From contig NZ_FNOV01000002.1 in assembly GCF_900107135.1 (NCBI RefSeq), forward strand, positions 124,001 through 188,000: a DNA stretch of 64,000 bases, read 5' to 3'. How positions within the stretch are numbered: position 1 is the stretch's first letter; every line of letters begins with the position of its first letter. The DNA is from Hymenobacter psychrophilus. GTDB taxonomy: Bacteria; Bacteroidota; Bacteroidia; Cytophagales; Hymenobacteraceae. This document shows, in pieces, positions 51,691 through 60,538 of the stretch. The notes below the pieces were generated by a model, which was not told where the DNA came from, made no database searches, and saw nothing but the letters and a program-made list of their open reading frames with translations. A program made the translations under genes and the position numbers.

Positions 51691-54135
51691 ATGCGTCTTC
51701 TCTACTTGTTACTGCTGTGGCTGCTGCCACTCATCAGCTGGGCCCAGACGGGCGTGCTCAGTGGCACAGTGCGCGACCGGGCCACCCAGCAGCCGGTGCC
51801 GGGCGCGACCATCACGCTGGAAGGCAGCGCCCTGGGCACGGCGGCCGATGAGCAGGGCCGCTTCCGGCTGGCCGATATTCCGACGGGCAGCTACAACGTG
51901 CGGGCTTCGTTTATTGGTTACGAGCCGCTGCTGCGCGCCAACATCGTTATCACCAGCGGCAACGCCAACATTGTGGGACTGGAGCTAGTGGCGGCTCAGC
52001 AGCAGCTCGGCGAGGTAACCGTAACGGCCAGCCGCGCCATTCGGGTGGCTACGGCCGAAACGCCGCTGAGCGTGCAGCGCCTGAGCGCCCAGGAAATCAA
52101 GAGCAACCCGGGCGGCAACTTCGATATTTCGAAGGTGGTGCAGGTGCTGCCCGGCGTGGGCGGCGGCGGTACGGGCGGCACCGCCGGCTTCCGCAACGAC
52201 ATCATCATCCGGGGCGGCGCGCCCAACGAAAACGTGTACTACCTCGACGGTATCGAGGTGCCGGTCATCAACCACTTCCAGACCCAGGGCAGCGCCGGCG
52301 GGCCGGCCGGCATGCTCAACGTGAGCTTTATTGAGGACGTGACGCTGAGCACCTCCGCCTTCGAGGCCCGCTACGACAACGTGCTTAGCAGCGTGCTGCA
52401 ATTTCGCCAGCGCGAGGGCAACCCCGACCGGGTGCAGGGTAACGTGCGCCTGAGCGGCACCGAAGTGGCCGGCACCCTCGAAGGTCCGCTGGCCCCGAAC
52501 ACCACCTTTCTGGCCTCAGTGCGCCGCTCCTACCTGCAGGTGCTCTTCAAGCTGATTGACCTACCCATCCGCCCCGATTACTGGGATTCGCAGTTCAAAA
52601 TCACTTCCAAGCTGGGGCCCAAAACCACCCTCACGGCCCTGGGCCTGGGCGCTCTGGACCACTTCGAGGTGGCCGTGCCCCGCTCCACGACGCCCGAAAA
52701 GGCCTACATCCTCCGCAACACGCCCACCATCGACCAGTGGAACTACACCGTGGGCCTGAGCCTGCGCCAGCTGCTGCCCCGGGGCTACCTCAACCTGGCC
52801 CTGAGCCGCACCCAGCTTAGCAATCAGGTCGATTTTTTTGAGGGCGGTTCTGAATTCCGTGGTGATGAGAGCCGGCGGGTGCTGCTCACGCGCTCGGGCG
52901 AAACCGAAAACAAGCTCCGCCTCGACGTGAACCGCAGCGCCGGCCGCTGGCGCTACGCCTACGGGGCTGTGGGCCAGCTCGTGCACTACGACAACCGCTT
53001 TTTCAACCGCCTGCGCCAGGCCGTGCTGGCCCCCGACGGCACGGTGCAGCAGCCGGCCGTAACGGTCAACTTCAACTCCAGCCTCGACTTCGCCCGCTTC
53101 GGCGCCTTTGCCCAGCTCACCCGCTCCTTTCTGGCGGCCGACCGGCTCACGCTCTCGGCCGGGGTGCGCACCGACGGCAACAGCTTCACCGACAGCGGGG
53201 CCAACCTGCTGCACACCGTGTCGCCGCGCCTCTCGGCCACCTACGCCCTCACGCCGCGCTGGAACCTGAACGCCAGTGTGGGGCGCTACTACAAAATCCC
53301 ACCCTCCACCCTGCTCGGCTTCCGCGACAATACGGGCCGGCTCGTGAACAAGTCCAACCGCTACATCGGCAGCACCCACTACGTGGCGGGCCTGGAATTT
53401 CTGCCCAGCGCCAGCCGCCGCGTCACGCTAGAGGGCTTCTGGAAGCAGTACGACCACTACCCCGTGAACGTGCGCGACGGTATCTCGCTGGCCAACCTGG
53501 GCGGCGACTTTATTGCCCTGGGCAACGAGGCCGTGACGAGCACCGGCCGGGGGCGGGCCTTCGGGGGCGAGCTATTTTTTCAGCAGCAGCTCACCCGCAA
53601 CCTCTATGCAGTGGCCTCCTACACGCTCTTCAACAGCGAGTTTACCGGGGCCGATGGCCGTTACAAGCCCTCGGCCTGGGACACCCGCCACCTGGCCTCG
53701 GCGCTGCTGGGCCGCAAGTTCGGCCGGGGCTGGGAGCTGGGCCTGAAGTACCGCTTGGCCGGCGGCGCGCCCTACACACCCTTCAACGCGGCCGCCTCCC
53801 GGGCCAACTACCTCACCGTGGGCAACGGCGTGCTCGACTACGACCGCCTGAACACCCAGCGCCTGGGCACCTTCCAGCAGCTCGATTTCCGGCTCGACAA
53901 GAAAATCAACCTGCGCCGCTTCACCTTCGATTTCTACGTCGACATCCAGAACGCCTTCGCCTTTAAAACGCCCGGCGTACCCAGCTACGCCTTCCAGCGC
54001 ACCCCCGACAACACCGAGTTCGTCTCCACCGATGGCCAGCCCCTGCGCCCCGACGGCAGCAACGGTATTCCGGTACTGCTCGACAACACCGGCGCCACGG
54101 TGCTGCCCACCATCGGTTTTATCGTGGAGTTTTAG
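51691..54135 (+). CDS. TonB-dependent receptor with CarboxypepD_reg-like domain
   Basis: An 814-residue outer-membrane receptor. After the signal peptide (LLPLISWAQ) comes a carboxypeptidase-regulatory-like domain (GVLSGTVRDRATQQPVPGAT, SYNVRASFIGYEP), then a plug domain (EVTVTASRAIRVATAE, DIIIRGGAPNENVYYLDGIEVP) and a barrel ending IGFIVEF with terminal Phe. It takes up an unidentified ligand using TonB energy. No SusD partner is adjacent. The palindromic region upstream separates it from the amidohydrolase. Confidence 0.95.
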   Translation: MRLLYLLLLWLLPLISWAQTGVLSGTVRDRATQQPVPGATITLEGSALGTAADEQGRFRLADIPTGSYNVRASFIGYEPLLRANIVITSGNANIVGLELVAAQQQLGEVTVTASRAIRVATAETPLSVQRLSAQEIKSNPGGNFDISKVVQVLPGVGGGGTGGTAGFRNDIIIRGGAPNENVYYLDGIEVPVINHFQTQGSAGGPAGMLNVSFIEDVTLSTSAFEARYDNVLSSVLQFRQREGNPDRVQGNVRLSGTEVAGTLEGPLAPNTTFLASVRRSYLQVLFKLIDLPIRPDYWDSQFKITSKLGPKTTLTALGLGALDHFEVAVPRSTTPEKAYILRNTPTIDQWNYTVGLSLRQLLPRGYLNLALSRTQLSNQVDFFEGGSEFRGDESRRVLLTRSGETENKLRLDVNRSAGRWRYAYGAVGQLVHYDNRFFNRLRQAVLAPDGTVQQPAVTVNFNSSLDFARFGAFAQLTRSFLAADRLTLSAGVRTDGNSFTDSGANLLHTVSPRLSATYALTPRWNLNASVGRYYKIPPSTLLGFRDNTGRLVNKSNRYIGSTHYVAGLEFLPSASRRVTLEGFWKQYDHYPVNVRDGISLANLGGDFIALGNEAVTSTGRGRAFGGELFFQQQLTRNLYAVASYTLFNSEFTGADGRYKPSAWDTRHLASALLGRKFGRGWELGLKYRLAGGAPYTPFNAAASRANYLTVGNGVLDYDRLNTQRLGTFQQLDFRLDKKINLRRFTFDFYVDIQNAFAFKTPGVPSYAFQRTPDNTEFVSTDGQPLRPDGSNGIPVLLDNTGATVLPTIGFIVEF

Positions 54136-54235
54136 TGGTGGAGTTGTGTGGAAGCAGGACTTGCGCAGAAGGGGCATAAACCCAATTTTCTGAATAAATC
54201 AGATTTCAGAATCCGGCCCAAAAGCACCGGCCAAC

Positions 54236-55327
54236 CTACTCAGTTGGCGTTTGGCTGAGGTTTAGGAACGCCCTGATTTCGTCGGCAGTGGCGCGGGCCG
54301 AGCGGCCCACGCCGATGAGCGTGGCCGAGGCAAAACCCGTCCAGGTGCCGTAGCCCACCAGCCACAGGCCAGACACGGCGGTGGCGCGGGTACCAGCGGT
54401 AGCCACCCGGCCATCGGGCTGTAGCACGCTCAGGTCGGCCAGAAACGATAGTGCGGGCCGGAAGCCAGTACACCAGATAACCGCGTCCACGGCTTCCTCG
54501 CGGCCATCGGCCCACACAACGCCCGTGCGCGTGAACCGCCCGAATGGCCGCACGCTGCCCAGCACGCCCCGGCCGCGGGCTGCCTTCACGGGCGGCACCA
54601 TCACGATGTCGCCGAGCGTGGCTGGCGGGGCCGCCGCCGCGCCGGCCTGGGCGTGGTAGCGCTGGGTGGCCTGGGTGAAAAGTACCCGGCCATCCACGTC
54701 GTCGGGCAGAAAGCGGGGTTCTTTTTCGGTGATCCAGGTGGTGTGGGCCACCCGCGAAACTTCGGCCAGCACCTGGGCCCCGGAGTTGCCGCCGCCCACC
54801 ACCAGCACCCGCTGCCCGGCAAACGGGGCCGCTTGCTGATACTGGGCCGAATGCAACTGCACGCCGCCAAAATCGGCCTGGCCGGGGAACTGCGGCACGA
54901 AGGGGTTGCGCCAGCTGCCCGTCGCGCACACCACGGCCCGCGCCCGGTACGTACCGACATCTGTTTCCACCGAGAAGCCACCTGCTGCTTGGCGCACGAC
55001 GGCTACGCGCACGGGCCGGCGCACCGGTAATTCGTAGCGTTGCTCGTACTGCGTGAGGTAGTCAATCACTGCGTCGCGGGTGGGGAAGCCGCTGTCGTCG
55101 GCGGGTGGGCGGGGCATGAGCCAGCCGGGCAGGGAGCTGGCATCGGCCGGCGAGAACAGCCGGAGCGAGTCCCAGCCGTGGGGCCAGGCACCACCGGGGG
55201 CCGGCTGGTCGTCAAGCAGCACAAAACTCAGGCCCGCCCGCCGCAGGTAGTAGCCCACGGCCAGCCCGCTCTGGCCGGCCCCGATAACGAGCACATCGGT
55301 AGTGAAATCAGCAGAAATGGTATCCAT
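54236..55327 (-). CDS. arsO: ArsO-type flavin-containing monooxygenase
   Basis: A 363-residue FAD/NADPH enzyme. The FAD site is [22 protein letters not shown], the NADPH site is [17 protein letters not shown], and the sequence [28 protein letters not shown] is strongly like ArsO-group proteins of arsenic operons. The reaction is not established for this protein; an oxidation of an organo-arsenical is a possible role. It is the last gene of the ars operon, 5 bp after the phosphatase-like arsC. ATG 55327 starts at the conserved N-terminus. Confidence 0.9.
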   Translation of the reverse strand: MDTISADFTTDVLVIGAGQSGLAVGYYLRRAGLSFVLLDDQPAPGGAWPHGWDSLRLFSPADASSLPGWLMPRPPADDSGFPTRDAVIDYLTQYEQRYELPVRRPVRVAVVRQAAGGFSVETDVGTYRARAVVCATGSWRNPFVPQFPGQADFGGVQLHSAQYQQAAPFAGQRVLVVGGGNSGAQVLAEVSRVAHTTWITEKEPRFLPDDVDGRVLFTQATQRYHAQAGAAAAPPATLGDIVMVPPVKAARGRGVLGSVRPFGRFTRTGVVWADGREEAVDAVIWCTGFRPALSFLADLSVLQPDGRVATAGTRATAVSGLWLVGYGTWTGFASATLIGVGRSARATADEIRAFLNLSQTPTE

Positions 55328-55332
55328 AGGCG

Positions 55333-55764
55333 TCAGGTTGTTGGGAATTCGGCCCGCGCGAAGTCGTGAGCATAGGCCTTCACCTGGTCGCGCACCTGGC
55401 GAAACTGCTGGCTTATTTCTTCTTCGGTGCCCGTGGCTTTGGCGGGGTCGGGGAAGTTGTGGTGGCGTTTCTGGGCCGTAGACGGGAACACCGGGCACAC
55501 TTCCTGGGCATGGTCGCACACAGTCAGCACGTAATCGAAGGGCACGGCCGCGTACTCGTCGACGTGGTTGCTGGTGTGGGAGCTGATGTCCAGGCCATCC
55601 TCGGCCATCACGCGCACGGCGCGGGGGTTAAGGCCGTGCACTTCCACGCCGGCGCTATACACGGCAGCTCGCTCGCCCAACACTTGTTCGAGGTAGCCGT
55701 GCAGCAGCTGGCTCCGGCAGGAGTTGCCGGTACAGAGCACCAGCACGTTTTTCTTGCTTTCCAT
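55333..55764 (-). CDS. arsC: Arsenate reductase (low-molecular-weight phosphatase type)
   Basis: A 143-residue enzyme of the thioredoxin-coupled ArsC type. The P-loop CTGNSCRS starts at residue 11 with the nucleophilic Cys; the second redox cysteines lie in [10 protein letters not shown], the usual pair of about residues 83 and 90. The conserved [10 protein letters not shown] follows. It reduces arsenate to arsenite for export by Acr3. It is 55 bp after acr3. Confidence 0.94.
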   Translation of the reverse strand: MESKKNVLVLCTGNSCRSQLLHGYLEQVLGERAAVYSAGVEVHGLNPRAVRVMAEDGLDISSHTSNHVDEYAAVPFDYVLTVCDHAQEVCPVFPSTAQKRHHNFPDPAKATGTEEEISQQFRQVRDQVKAYAHDFARAEFPTT

Positions 55765-55773
55765 AATCAGGGG

Positions 55774-55815
55774 TGAGAAGCGGGAGATGAGAAGCGGGAG
55801 ATGAGAAGTGAGAAG
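55774..55815. repeat. Tandem repeat of TGAGAAG-type heptamers
   Basis: Two 14-bp units (TGAGAAGCGGGAGA at 55774-55787 and 55788-55801) are followed by two TGAGAAG heptamers (55802-55815). It lies between acr3 and arsC. Confidence 0.85.
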
Positions 55816-55818
55816 AAC

Positions 55819-56913
55819 TTAGGCCGCCGCCGGCTGGCCGTACCAGCGGCGGCGAAACCAGAAGGCCACGTTCACCAGCGCAATCAGGGCGGGCACTTCA
55901 ATCAGCGGGCCAACGACGCCGGCAAAAGCCTGGCCCGAGTTCAGGCCGAACACCCCAATGGCCACGGCAATGGCCAGCTCGAAATTGTTGCCGGTGGCCG
56001 TGAAGGCGATGCTGGCATTCTCGGCGTAATCGGCCCCCAGCCACTTGCCGGCCGCGAAGCTGACCACGAACATGATACCAAAATACAGCGCCAGCGGCAG
56101 GGCAATGCGCAGCACATCGAGCGGCACCTGCACGATGGTTTCGCCCTTGAGGCTGAACATGACCACGATGGTCAGCAGCAGGGCCACCAGCGTTATCGGA
56201 CTGATGGCCGGGATGTAGACCCGCTCGTACCAGGCGTCGCCCTTGAGCCGGCGCAGCACCAGGCGCGACAGGAACCCGGCCGCAAACGGGATGCCCAGGT
56301 ACACGAGCACGCTCTGGGCTATATCCCAGATACCGATGTTCACGGCGTAGCCCTGCAGCCCAAAATACGGCGGCAGCACCGTGATAAACAGCCAAGCCAG
56401 CGCCGCGTAAAACAGCACCTGGAAAATGGAATTCAGCGCCACCAGCCCGGCCGCGTACTCACGGCTGCCATCGGCCAGATCGTTCCAGACCAGCACCATG
56501 GCAATGCAGCGGGCAATCCCGATAAGGATCAGGCCCATCATGTATTCGGGCTTGTCGGGCAGCAGCCAGATGGCCAGGAAAAACATCAGCAGCGGCCCCA
56601 CCACCCAGTTGAGTAGCAGCGAGAGCCCGATGATGCGCGTGTTGCGGAAGACCGTGGGCAGCTGCTCGTACTTCACCTTGGCCAGCGGCGGGTACATCAT
56701 CAGCACCAGTCCGATGGCCAGCGGCACATTCACGGTGCCCACCGAAAAGTAGTTCACCGCGTCGTTGAAGCCGGGCACGAAGTAGCCCAGACCCACGCCC
56801 AGCAGCATGGCCAGAAATATCCAGAGCGTGAGGCCCCGATCGAGGCCCGAAAGCTTTTTTTCGGCCAGCACGGCGGGCGCCGGGGCGGATTGGGTGGATG
56901 GGTGCGAAGTCAA
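55819..56913 (-). CDS. arsB: ACR3-family arsenite efflux transporter
   Basis: A 364-residue membrane protein with about ten helices. Acr3 features are [19 protein letters not shown], the metalloid site region [20 protein letters not shown] (Cys and conserved Arg) and [21 protein letters not shown]. It exports arsenite (and perhaps antimonite) using the proton gradient. The start is TTG 56913, with the first helix about 25 residues in; no ATG is available near the start. It is the third gene of the ars operon. Confidence 0.95.
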   Translation of the reverse strand: MTSHPSTQSAPAPAVLAEKKLSGLDRGLTLWIFLAMLLGVGLGYFVPGFNDAVNYFSVGTVNVPLAIGLVLMMYPPLAKVKYEQLPTVFRNTRIIGLSLLLNWVVGPLLMFFLAIWLLPDKPEYMMGLILIGIARCIAMVLVWNDLADGSREYAAGLVALNSIFQVLFYAALAWLFITVLPPYFGLQGYAVNIGIWDIAQSVLVYLGIPFAAGFLSRLVLRRLKGDAWYERVYIPAISPITLVALLLTIVVMFSLKGETIVQVPLDVLRIALPLALYFGIMFVVSFAAGKWLGADYAENASIAFTATGNNFELAIAVAIGVFGLNSGQAFAGVVGPLIEVPALIALVNVAFWFRRRWYGQPAAA

Positions 56914-57045
56914 GACGAAATGAAGAAAAAAGGACTCAAAGCAATTTCCACGGCTATCTACCCGCCGTTGCGCCTATCCCTTGCCCGGTAATTGTTCAAC
57001 GACGCGGCACGAAGGATCAGGTTTCTGCAGCGGATACGCCAAGCC

Positions 57046-57507
57046 CTAGCAGCAACCGCCGCCGGGCGTGCAGGCAGCCATTTGCAGCTGCGGTAGGGCC
57101 ACTTGCTGGGCGGCGGGGATGCCGCAGGCGTCCTGGGCCAGGCAGGCGGTTTGCTTGGCCGTGAGCACGAAATCGGTGCCGTCGAAGGTGAGGCCGAACT
57201 TGCCGATGGTGGCCTGCTGGTACTCTACTTCGATGGCTAGATCCTCGCTGCCCAGAATCCTATCCGACAGGTTGAGGATGTGCAGGAATTTCTGGGGAGC
57301 CAGCCGGTGGTCGTAGTCGCCGGCCTCCCAGAGCTGGAAGTTGGCCACTGTTTCGCGGCGCTCGACTCCGCCGCAATCAATGAAGTGCTTGCTGACCAGG
57401 CCTACTTCGGTCACGTGGAAGTGCGGGGGCAACTGCTCACCGGTGGGCAGGCGAAAGTTCACGGCGCTGAGCCCCGTCAGGGCCTGCTTCATTTCAGAAA
57501 TATTCAT
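57046..57507 (-). CDS. DUF6428-type protein of the ars operon
   Basis: A 153-residue soluble protein. The sequence PPHFHVTEVGLVSKHFIDCGG is typical of a small family found in Bacteroidota arsenic operons, which I recall as DUF6428. It carries further cysteines and ends CTPGGGCC. The His and Cys residues suggest that it binds a metal or metalloid, perhaps As(III), but no function is known. It lies between arsR and acr3. Confidence 0.8.
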   Translation of the reverse strand: MNISEMKQALTGLSAVNFRLPTGEQLPPHFHVTEVGLVSKHFIDCGGVERRETVANFQLWEAGDYDHRLAPQKFLHILNLSDRILGSEDLAIEVEYQQATIGKFGLTFDGTDFVLTAKQTACLAQDACGIPAAQQVALPQLQMAACTPGGGCC

Positions 57508-57624
57508 GGTTAAGGGGATTAGAAAAGCATGGATTGAATGTCTGTCACAGTGTTTTCTAAGGAAATTAGCTGCTATCGAACCGGAGAGCTAATGGCTATC
57601 AGCTAAAGGCTAACAGCTTACCAA

Positions 57625-57975
57625 TCAGCACATGCAACTATCGTCCGGGCCGCAGGCCGCGCCGGCAGTTGCGGCCGTAAAGAAGCTGGTGAACTGCTGC
57701 TGCACCTGCAGTAGCAGCTCGGTATTGAGGCAGTAGCAGACCGTAAGCCCATCGATTTCACCCCGAATCAGGTCCAGGGCTTTGAGTTCCTGCAGGTGCT
57801 GAAAAACGGTGGTGCGCGAGAGCGGCAGCTCGGCGGCAATATCGCCCGAAATGCAGGTGTGCTTGCTGGCCAGCAGCTGAATAATGGCCACCCGCGCCGG
57901 ATGGGCCAGGGCTTTGGCCACGCGGGCCAGTTGCTGCTGGTCGGCGGTAAAAGCGGCAGTTTTAGCGTAGGTCAT
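57625..57975 (-). CDS. arsR: ArsR-family repressor
   Basis: A 116-residue winged-helix repressor. The DNA-reading part is KHTCISGDIAAELPLSRTTVFQHLQEL. One Cys lies at the usual inducer-site position (HTC) but the classic second one (CxC) is Ile. Extra cysteines are at the C-terminal CGPDDSCMC, so the arsenic site may be built from the tail. ATG 57975 begins at MTYAKTAAF; the longer frame from 58002 runs into the operator. It controls itself and the operon through the palindrome upstream. Confidence 0.92.
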   Translation of the reverse strand: MTYAKTAAFTADQQQLARVAKALAHPARVAIIQLLASKHTCISGDIAAELPLSRTTVFQHLQELKALDLIRGEIDGLTVCYCLNTELLLQVQQQFTSFFTAATAGAACGPDDSCMC

Positions 57976-57988
57976 AGAGGAAGAGAAG

Positions 57989-58041
57989 TAACTATGTCGC
58001 AAATATACGACATATTACGACGTATGTTTGCGACATAGTTA
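57989..58041. promoter_or_regulatory. ArsR operator, 21-bp-armed palindrome with promoter boxes
   Basis: Bases 57989-58009 are the reverse complement of 58021-58041 with one mismatch. Inside, TATATTTG on the minus strand (58007-58000) and TATGTTTG on the plus strand (58023-58030) are both perfect -7 boxes. It is 14 nt upstream of arsR. Binding by ArsR here would cover the promoter. Confidence 0.8.
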
Positions 58042-58434
58042 TTTAAAGTAGCGAGCGACATGCTCGGTTTCAGGTAAACCAACTTACTCTTCCTGACAAT
58101 CAACTAGGTAAACCCAATAGCTTATCTCCGAATCGTCATTCCGAAACTGCCGCTTTTCAATGTGTGGCGAGCTGCTGCTGACTATTACCTGATTCGGGCG
58201 TATTTCGCTATTCGACTGCGGTTTACTTCTTCATTCGTCGCTGTGGCCGCTTCCGAAACCGATTGGCTACTTGAGCTCCCCGCTTTCCTCTTGGCCGCCG
58301 AGTGTGCCAACCCAATTGCCCACAAGGAGCAGCGAGGAGTTGTCTGAAGCCGCTTTGGCTCCCGGGGGAAGAGGTGATGCCGACAATTTCACGATAACCA
58401 GCTAGCCCGCCATCCCGCCGTACCTTGCGGTCCT
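58042..58434. other. 393-bp gap upstream of the Imm51-like gene
   Basis: No frame is convincing; the 61-codon plus-strand frame at 58162 has no protein character. A plus-strand -7 box of the ars operator points into this region, so a small RNA or leader transcript is conceivable, but I see no structured candidate. Confidence 0.4.
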
Positions 58435-58809
58435 ATGCCCACAACGCCCCCCGACACCCACCCCTTCATCCTCACCCAGGTTTCGCCGGAACTGCTGACG
58501 CCCGAGCGGCAGCAGCGCCTGTTGGTCGACCTCTCGGACATGGACGATTACTACGTGGTGTTTGAGCGGTATGGATTTGGCGGCGGCGGGGCCAGCTGGG
58601 CCGAGCACATTGAAACCATGCTGGAGGAGCACGACCCGGAGCTGCTCGACCATGTGGAGCTGGCCGGAGCAGGCGAGATTTTCCGGGCCTACACCGACGG
58701 GCCGGATGCCACAGCGCGGCTGCTGGCCTTGGTGCAGCCCGTGTTTGCCGATTTGGGAGCCTTGAGCAAGTACCTGGCCCAGGCCGACCCCACCGACTTT
58801 TTCGAGTAG
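58435..58809 (+). CDS. Small acidic protein, possibly Imm51-like
   Basis: A 124-residue acidic protein without signal peptide. The pattern YYVVFERYGFGGGGASWAEH, LLDHVELAGAGEIFRAYTD and ALSKYLAQADPTDFFE resembles the Imm51 family of immunity proteins (aromatic-Gly-rich beta turn, then amphipathic helices). No toxin gene is next to it, so it could be an orphan immunity protein or a protein with another function. Confidence in the name is low. A TACCTTG box ends 7 nt before its ATG. Confidence 0.78.
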   Translation: MPTTPPDTHPFILTQVSPELLTPERQQRLLVDLSDMDDYYVVFERYGFGGGGASWAEHIETMLEEHDPELLDHVELAGAGEIFRAYTDGPDATARLLALVQPVFADLGALSKYLAQADPTDFFE

Positions 58810-58938
58810 CCGTGGGGGCTACTTAGCTGGCCTGAGAGTAGCCCGGCATGAAGAGCACAGACATATAGCTTATTCGTGATACTTTCGTGAGATGCAGGGA
58901 CGAACTTTAACACATTGTTCATCCATTTTCTCCAACGC

Positions 58939-59421
58939 ATGAAAAAGCTACTGTTTCCCCTTTTGCTAGTGGCCCTGCTAGGTGTGCCGGGCCTGCTGTC
59001 GTCCTGCTCCAGCAGCAACGACGACGACCCGGCTCCGCAGACGCCCACCACGGGCACGGTTACGCCCAACGGCAACCTCACCACGCTTAAAACCGGCACT
59101 ATTGCGCCCCAGAGCGGCACGCCTACCACCGGGATGCTCACCATTGTGCGCGACACCGACAACCGCGAATTCGTGCAGCTGGCCGATGATTTTGTATCAG
59201 ATTTCCACACCGGTACCGTTACTATTTACCTGGCCAAAGACGCCACCAACATCGGAGCCCAGCGCCGGGCCGATGCCACTAACGTGAAGGTGGTGGCCTT
59301 GGTGAACAAGAACGGCCGGCAGGTTTTCCTCATCGACCGGGGCGGGCTGGAGTCGTTCTCCACCGTGGTGTTCTACTGCGAAACCGCCGCCATTAACTTC
59401 GGGGCGGCCCCGCTGAAATAG
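58939..59421 (+). CDS. DM13-domain lipoprotein
   Basis: A 160-residue protein with lipobox LLSSC near residue 22, an Asp/Thr/Pro-rich linker, and a beta-sandwich domain. Features of DM13 are GMLTIVRDTDNREFVQLADDF, TGTVTIYLA and the conserved end FSTVVFYCETAAINFGAA with a single Cys. DM13 domains are thought to act in extracellular electron transfer, with the cysteine as a redox centre; this is family knowledge, not shown here. Its TAG shares one base with the GTG of the next gene. Confidence 0.82.
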   Translation: MKKLLFPLLLVALLGVPGLLSSCSSSNDDDPAPQTPTTGTVTPNGNLTTLKTGTIAPQSGTPTTGMLTIVRDTDNREFVQLADDFVSDFHTGTVTIYLAKDATNIGAQRRADATNVKVVALVNKNGRQVFLIDRGGLESFSTVVFYCETAAINFGAAPLK

Positions 59422-60275
59422 TGCGGGCGGCTGTTCGGACCGGCGTGGGGCTGCTGCTGGCGGGCAGGCTGCTGGGCACGGGTGGCCCCGCTCATGCTGG
59501 TGGTGGCTGGATTCGGCCCGCCGGTGGGGCCTACGCCAAAATTGGCCTTACCAGCGTCAATACAAACAAATATTACACGCTCGCGGGCCAGGAGATTACC
59601 ACCAATCGTTTCACCCAGCAGGTGGCCAGCCTCTACGCCGAAGTGGGGCTGGGCCACCACCTGGAAGCGGTGCTGAGTTTCCCGGCTTACCGGCGGGCTA
59701 GGTTCAGCGCCTCCACGGCCACGCAGGGCATCGGCGATGCGCAGCTGGGGCTGCGTTACGGGGTGCTGCGTGGGGCCTGGCCGCTGGCCGTGAGCGTAAC
59801 CGCCGAGCTGCCCACCGGCAACCCCGATGCCCGCGGCACCAACACCAGCAACTCACAAATAGCCATTGCCCTGCCCACCGGCGACGGCGAGTTCAACATC
59901 TGGACCCACGCCGTCTTGTCGCACAGCTTCTTCGAGCAGCTTTACGGCACCGTAGACGCGGGCTTTAACGCCCGCACCAAAGGCTTCACCAATCAGTATA
60001 GCTACAGCGCCCAAGTGGGTTATTTATTGCTGCGCAAAGTCTGGCTGACGGGCACGGTCCGGACGCTGGCCAACGTGCAGACACCGCGTTCCGGTCGGCT
60101 GGCCAGCATCGGCATTGGCGAGGGCGTGGCCTACTCCACAGCCGCGCTGGGGGCCAACTACGCCGCCACCGACCACCTCTGGTTTACGGCCGACTGGGCC
60201 ACCGGCTTCGGCAAGCTGCGCAATGTGTACGCCGGCAGCCAGTTCACGGTGGGCGTGGCCTGGGAGTGGAAGTAG
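59421..60275 (+). CDS. Outer-membrane barrel protein of a transporter-like family
   Basis: A 284-residue protein with a signal peptide (GVGLLLAGRLLGTGGPAHA) and a series of amphipathic strands (ASLYAEVGLGHHLEAVLSF, AQLGLRYGV, LAVSVTAELPTGN, VGYLLLRKVWLTGTV) ending VGVAWEWK. It resembles barrel proteins annotated as transporters or phenol-degradation MetA-like. The GTG start overlaps the DM13 stop by one base, so the two are coupled and may form an envelope electron-transfer or export pair (inference). Confidence 0.82.
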   Translation: MRAAVRTGVGLLLAGRLLGTGGPAHAGGGWIRPAGGAYAKIGLTSVNTNKYYTLAGQEITTNRFTQQVASLYAEVGLGHHLEAVLSFPAYRRARFSASTATQGIGDAQLGLRYGVLRGAWPLAVSVTAELPTGNPDARGTNTSNSQIAIALPTGDGEFNIWTHAVLSHSFFEQLYGTVDAGFNARTKGFTNQYSYSAQVGYLLLRKVWLTGTVRTLANVQTPRSGRLASIGIGEGVAYSTAALGANYAATDHLWFTADWATGFGKLRNVYAGSQFTVGVAWEWK

Positions 60276-60361
60276 TTTTTGAACTGCGTCTTACGGGTTA
60301 TCCTGCGTATGTTCGTTACTCTGATAGAAGCTGATTAGGAAGTCAAGCTTTGTAGTGGGTT

Positions 60362-60450
60362 TGTCATCCTGAGCGGAGCGAAGGACCCTATCAAGTCGGA
60401 ACAATGACCGTTCAGGCGTGATAAGGTCCTTCGCTTCGCTCAGGATGACA
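60362..60450. repeat. 32-bp-armed intergenic palindrome
   Basis: Bases 60362-60393 are the reverse complement of 60419-60450 with two mismatches and a 25-nt loop. The TGTCATCCTGAGCG core differs from the REPIN-like units near pxp. It lies between the barrel gene and the response regulator. Confidence 0.9.
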
Positions 60451-60538
60451 GTGATACTGACTTTATAAACAACTTCCCCAGAAGCTAACAGCTACTAGCT
60501 ATCAGCTCAAAAAAATACCCACCAAACACGCCCTGATT

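Noticed and set aside
58162..58347. 61-codon frame in the gap after the ars operator
   Set aside because: Composition is unremarkable and no motif or promoter at a fitting distance supports it.
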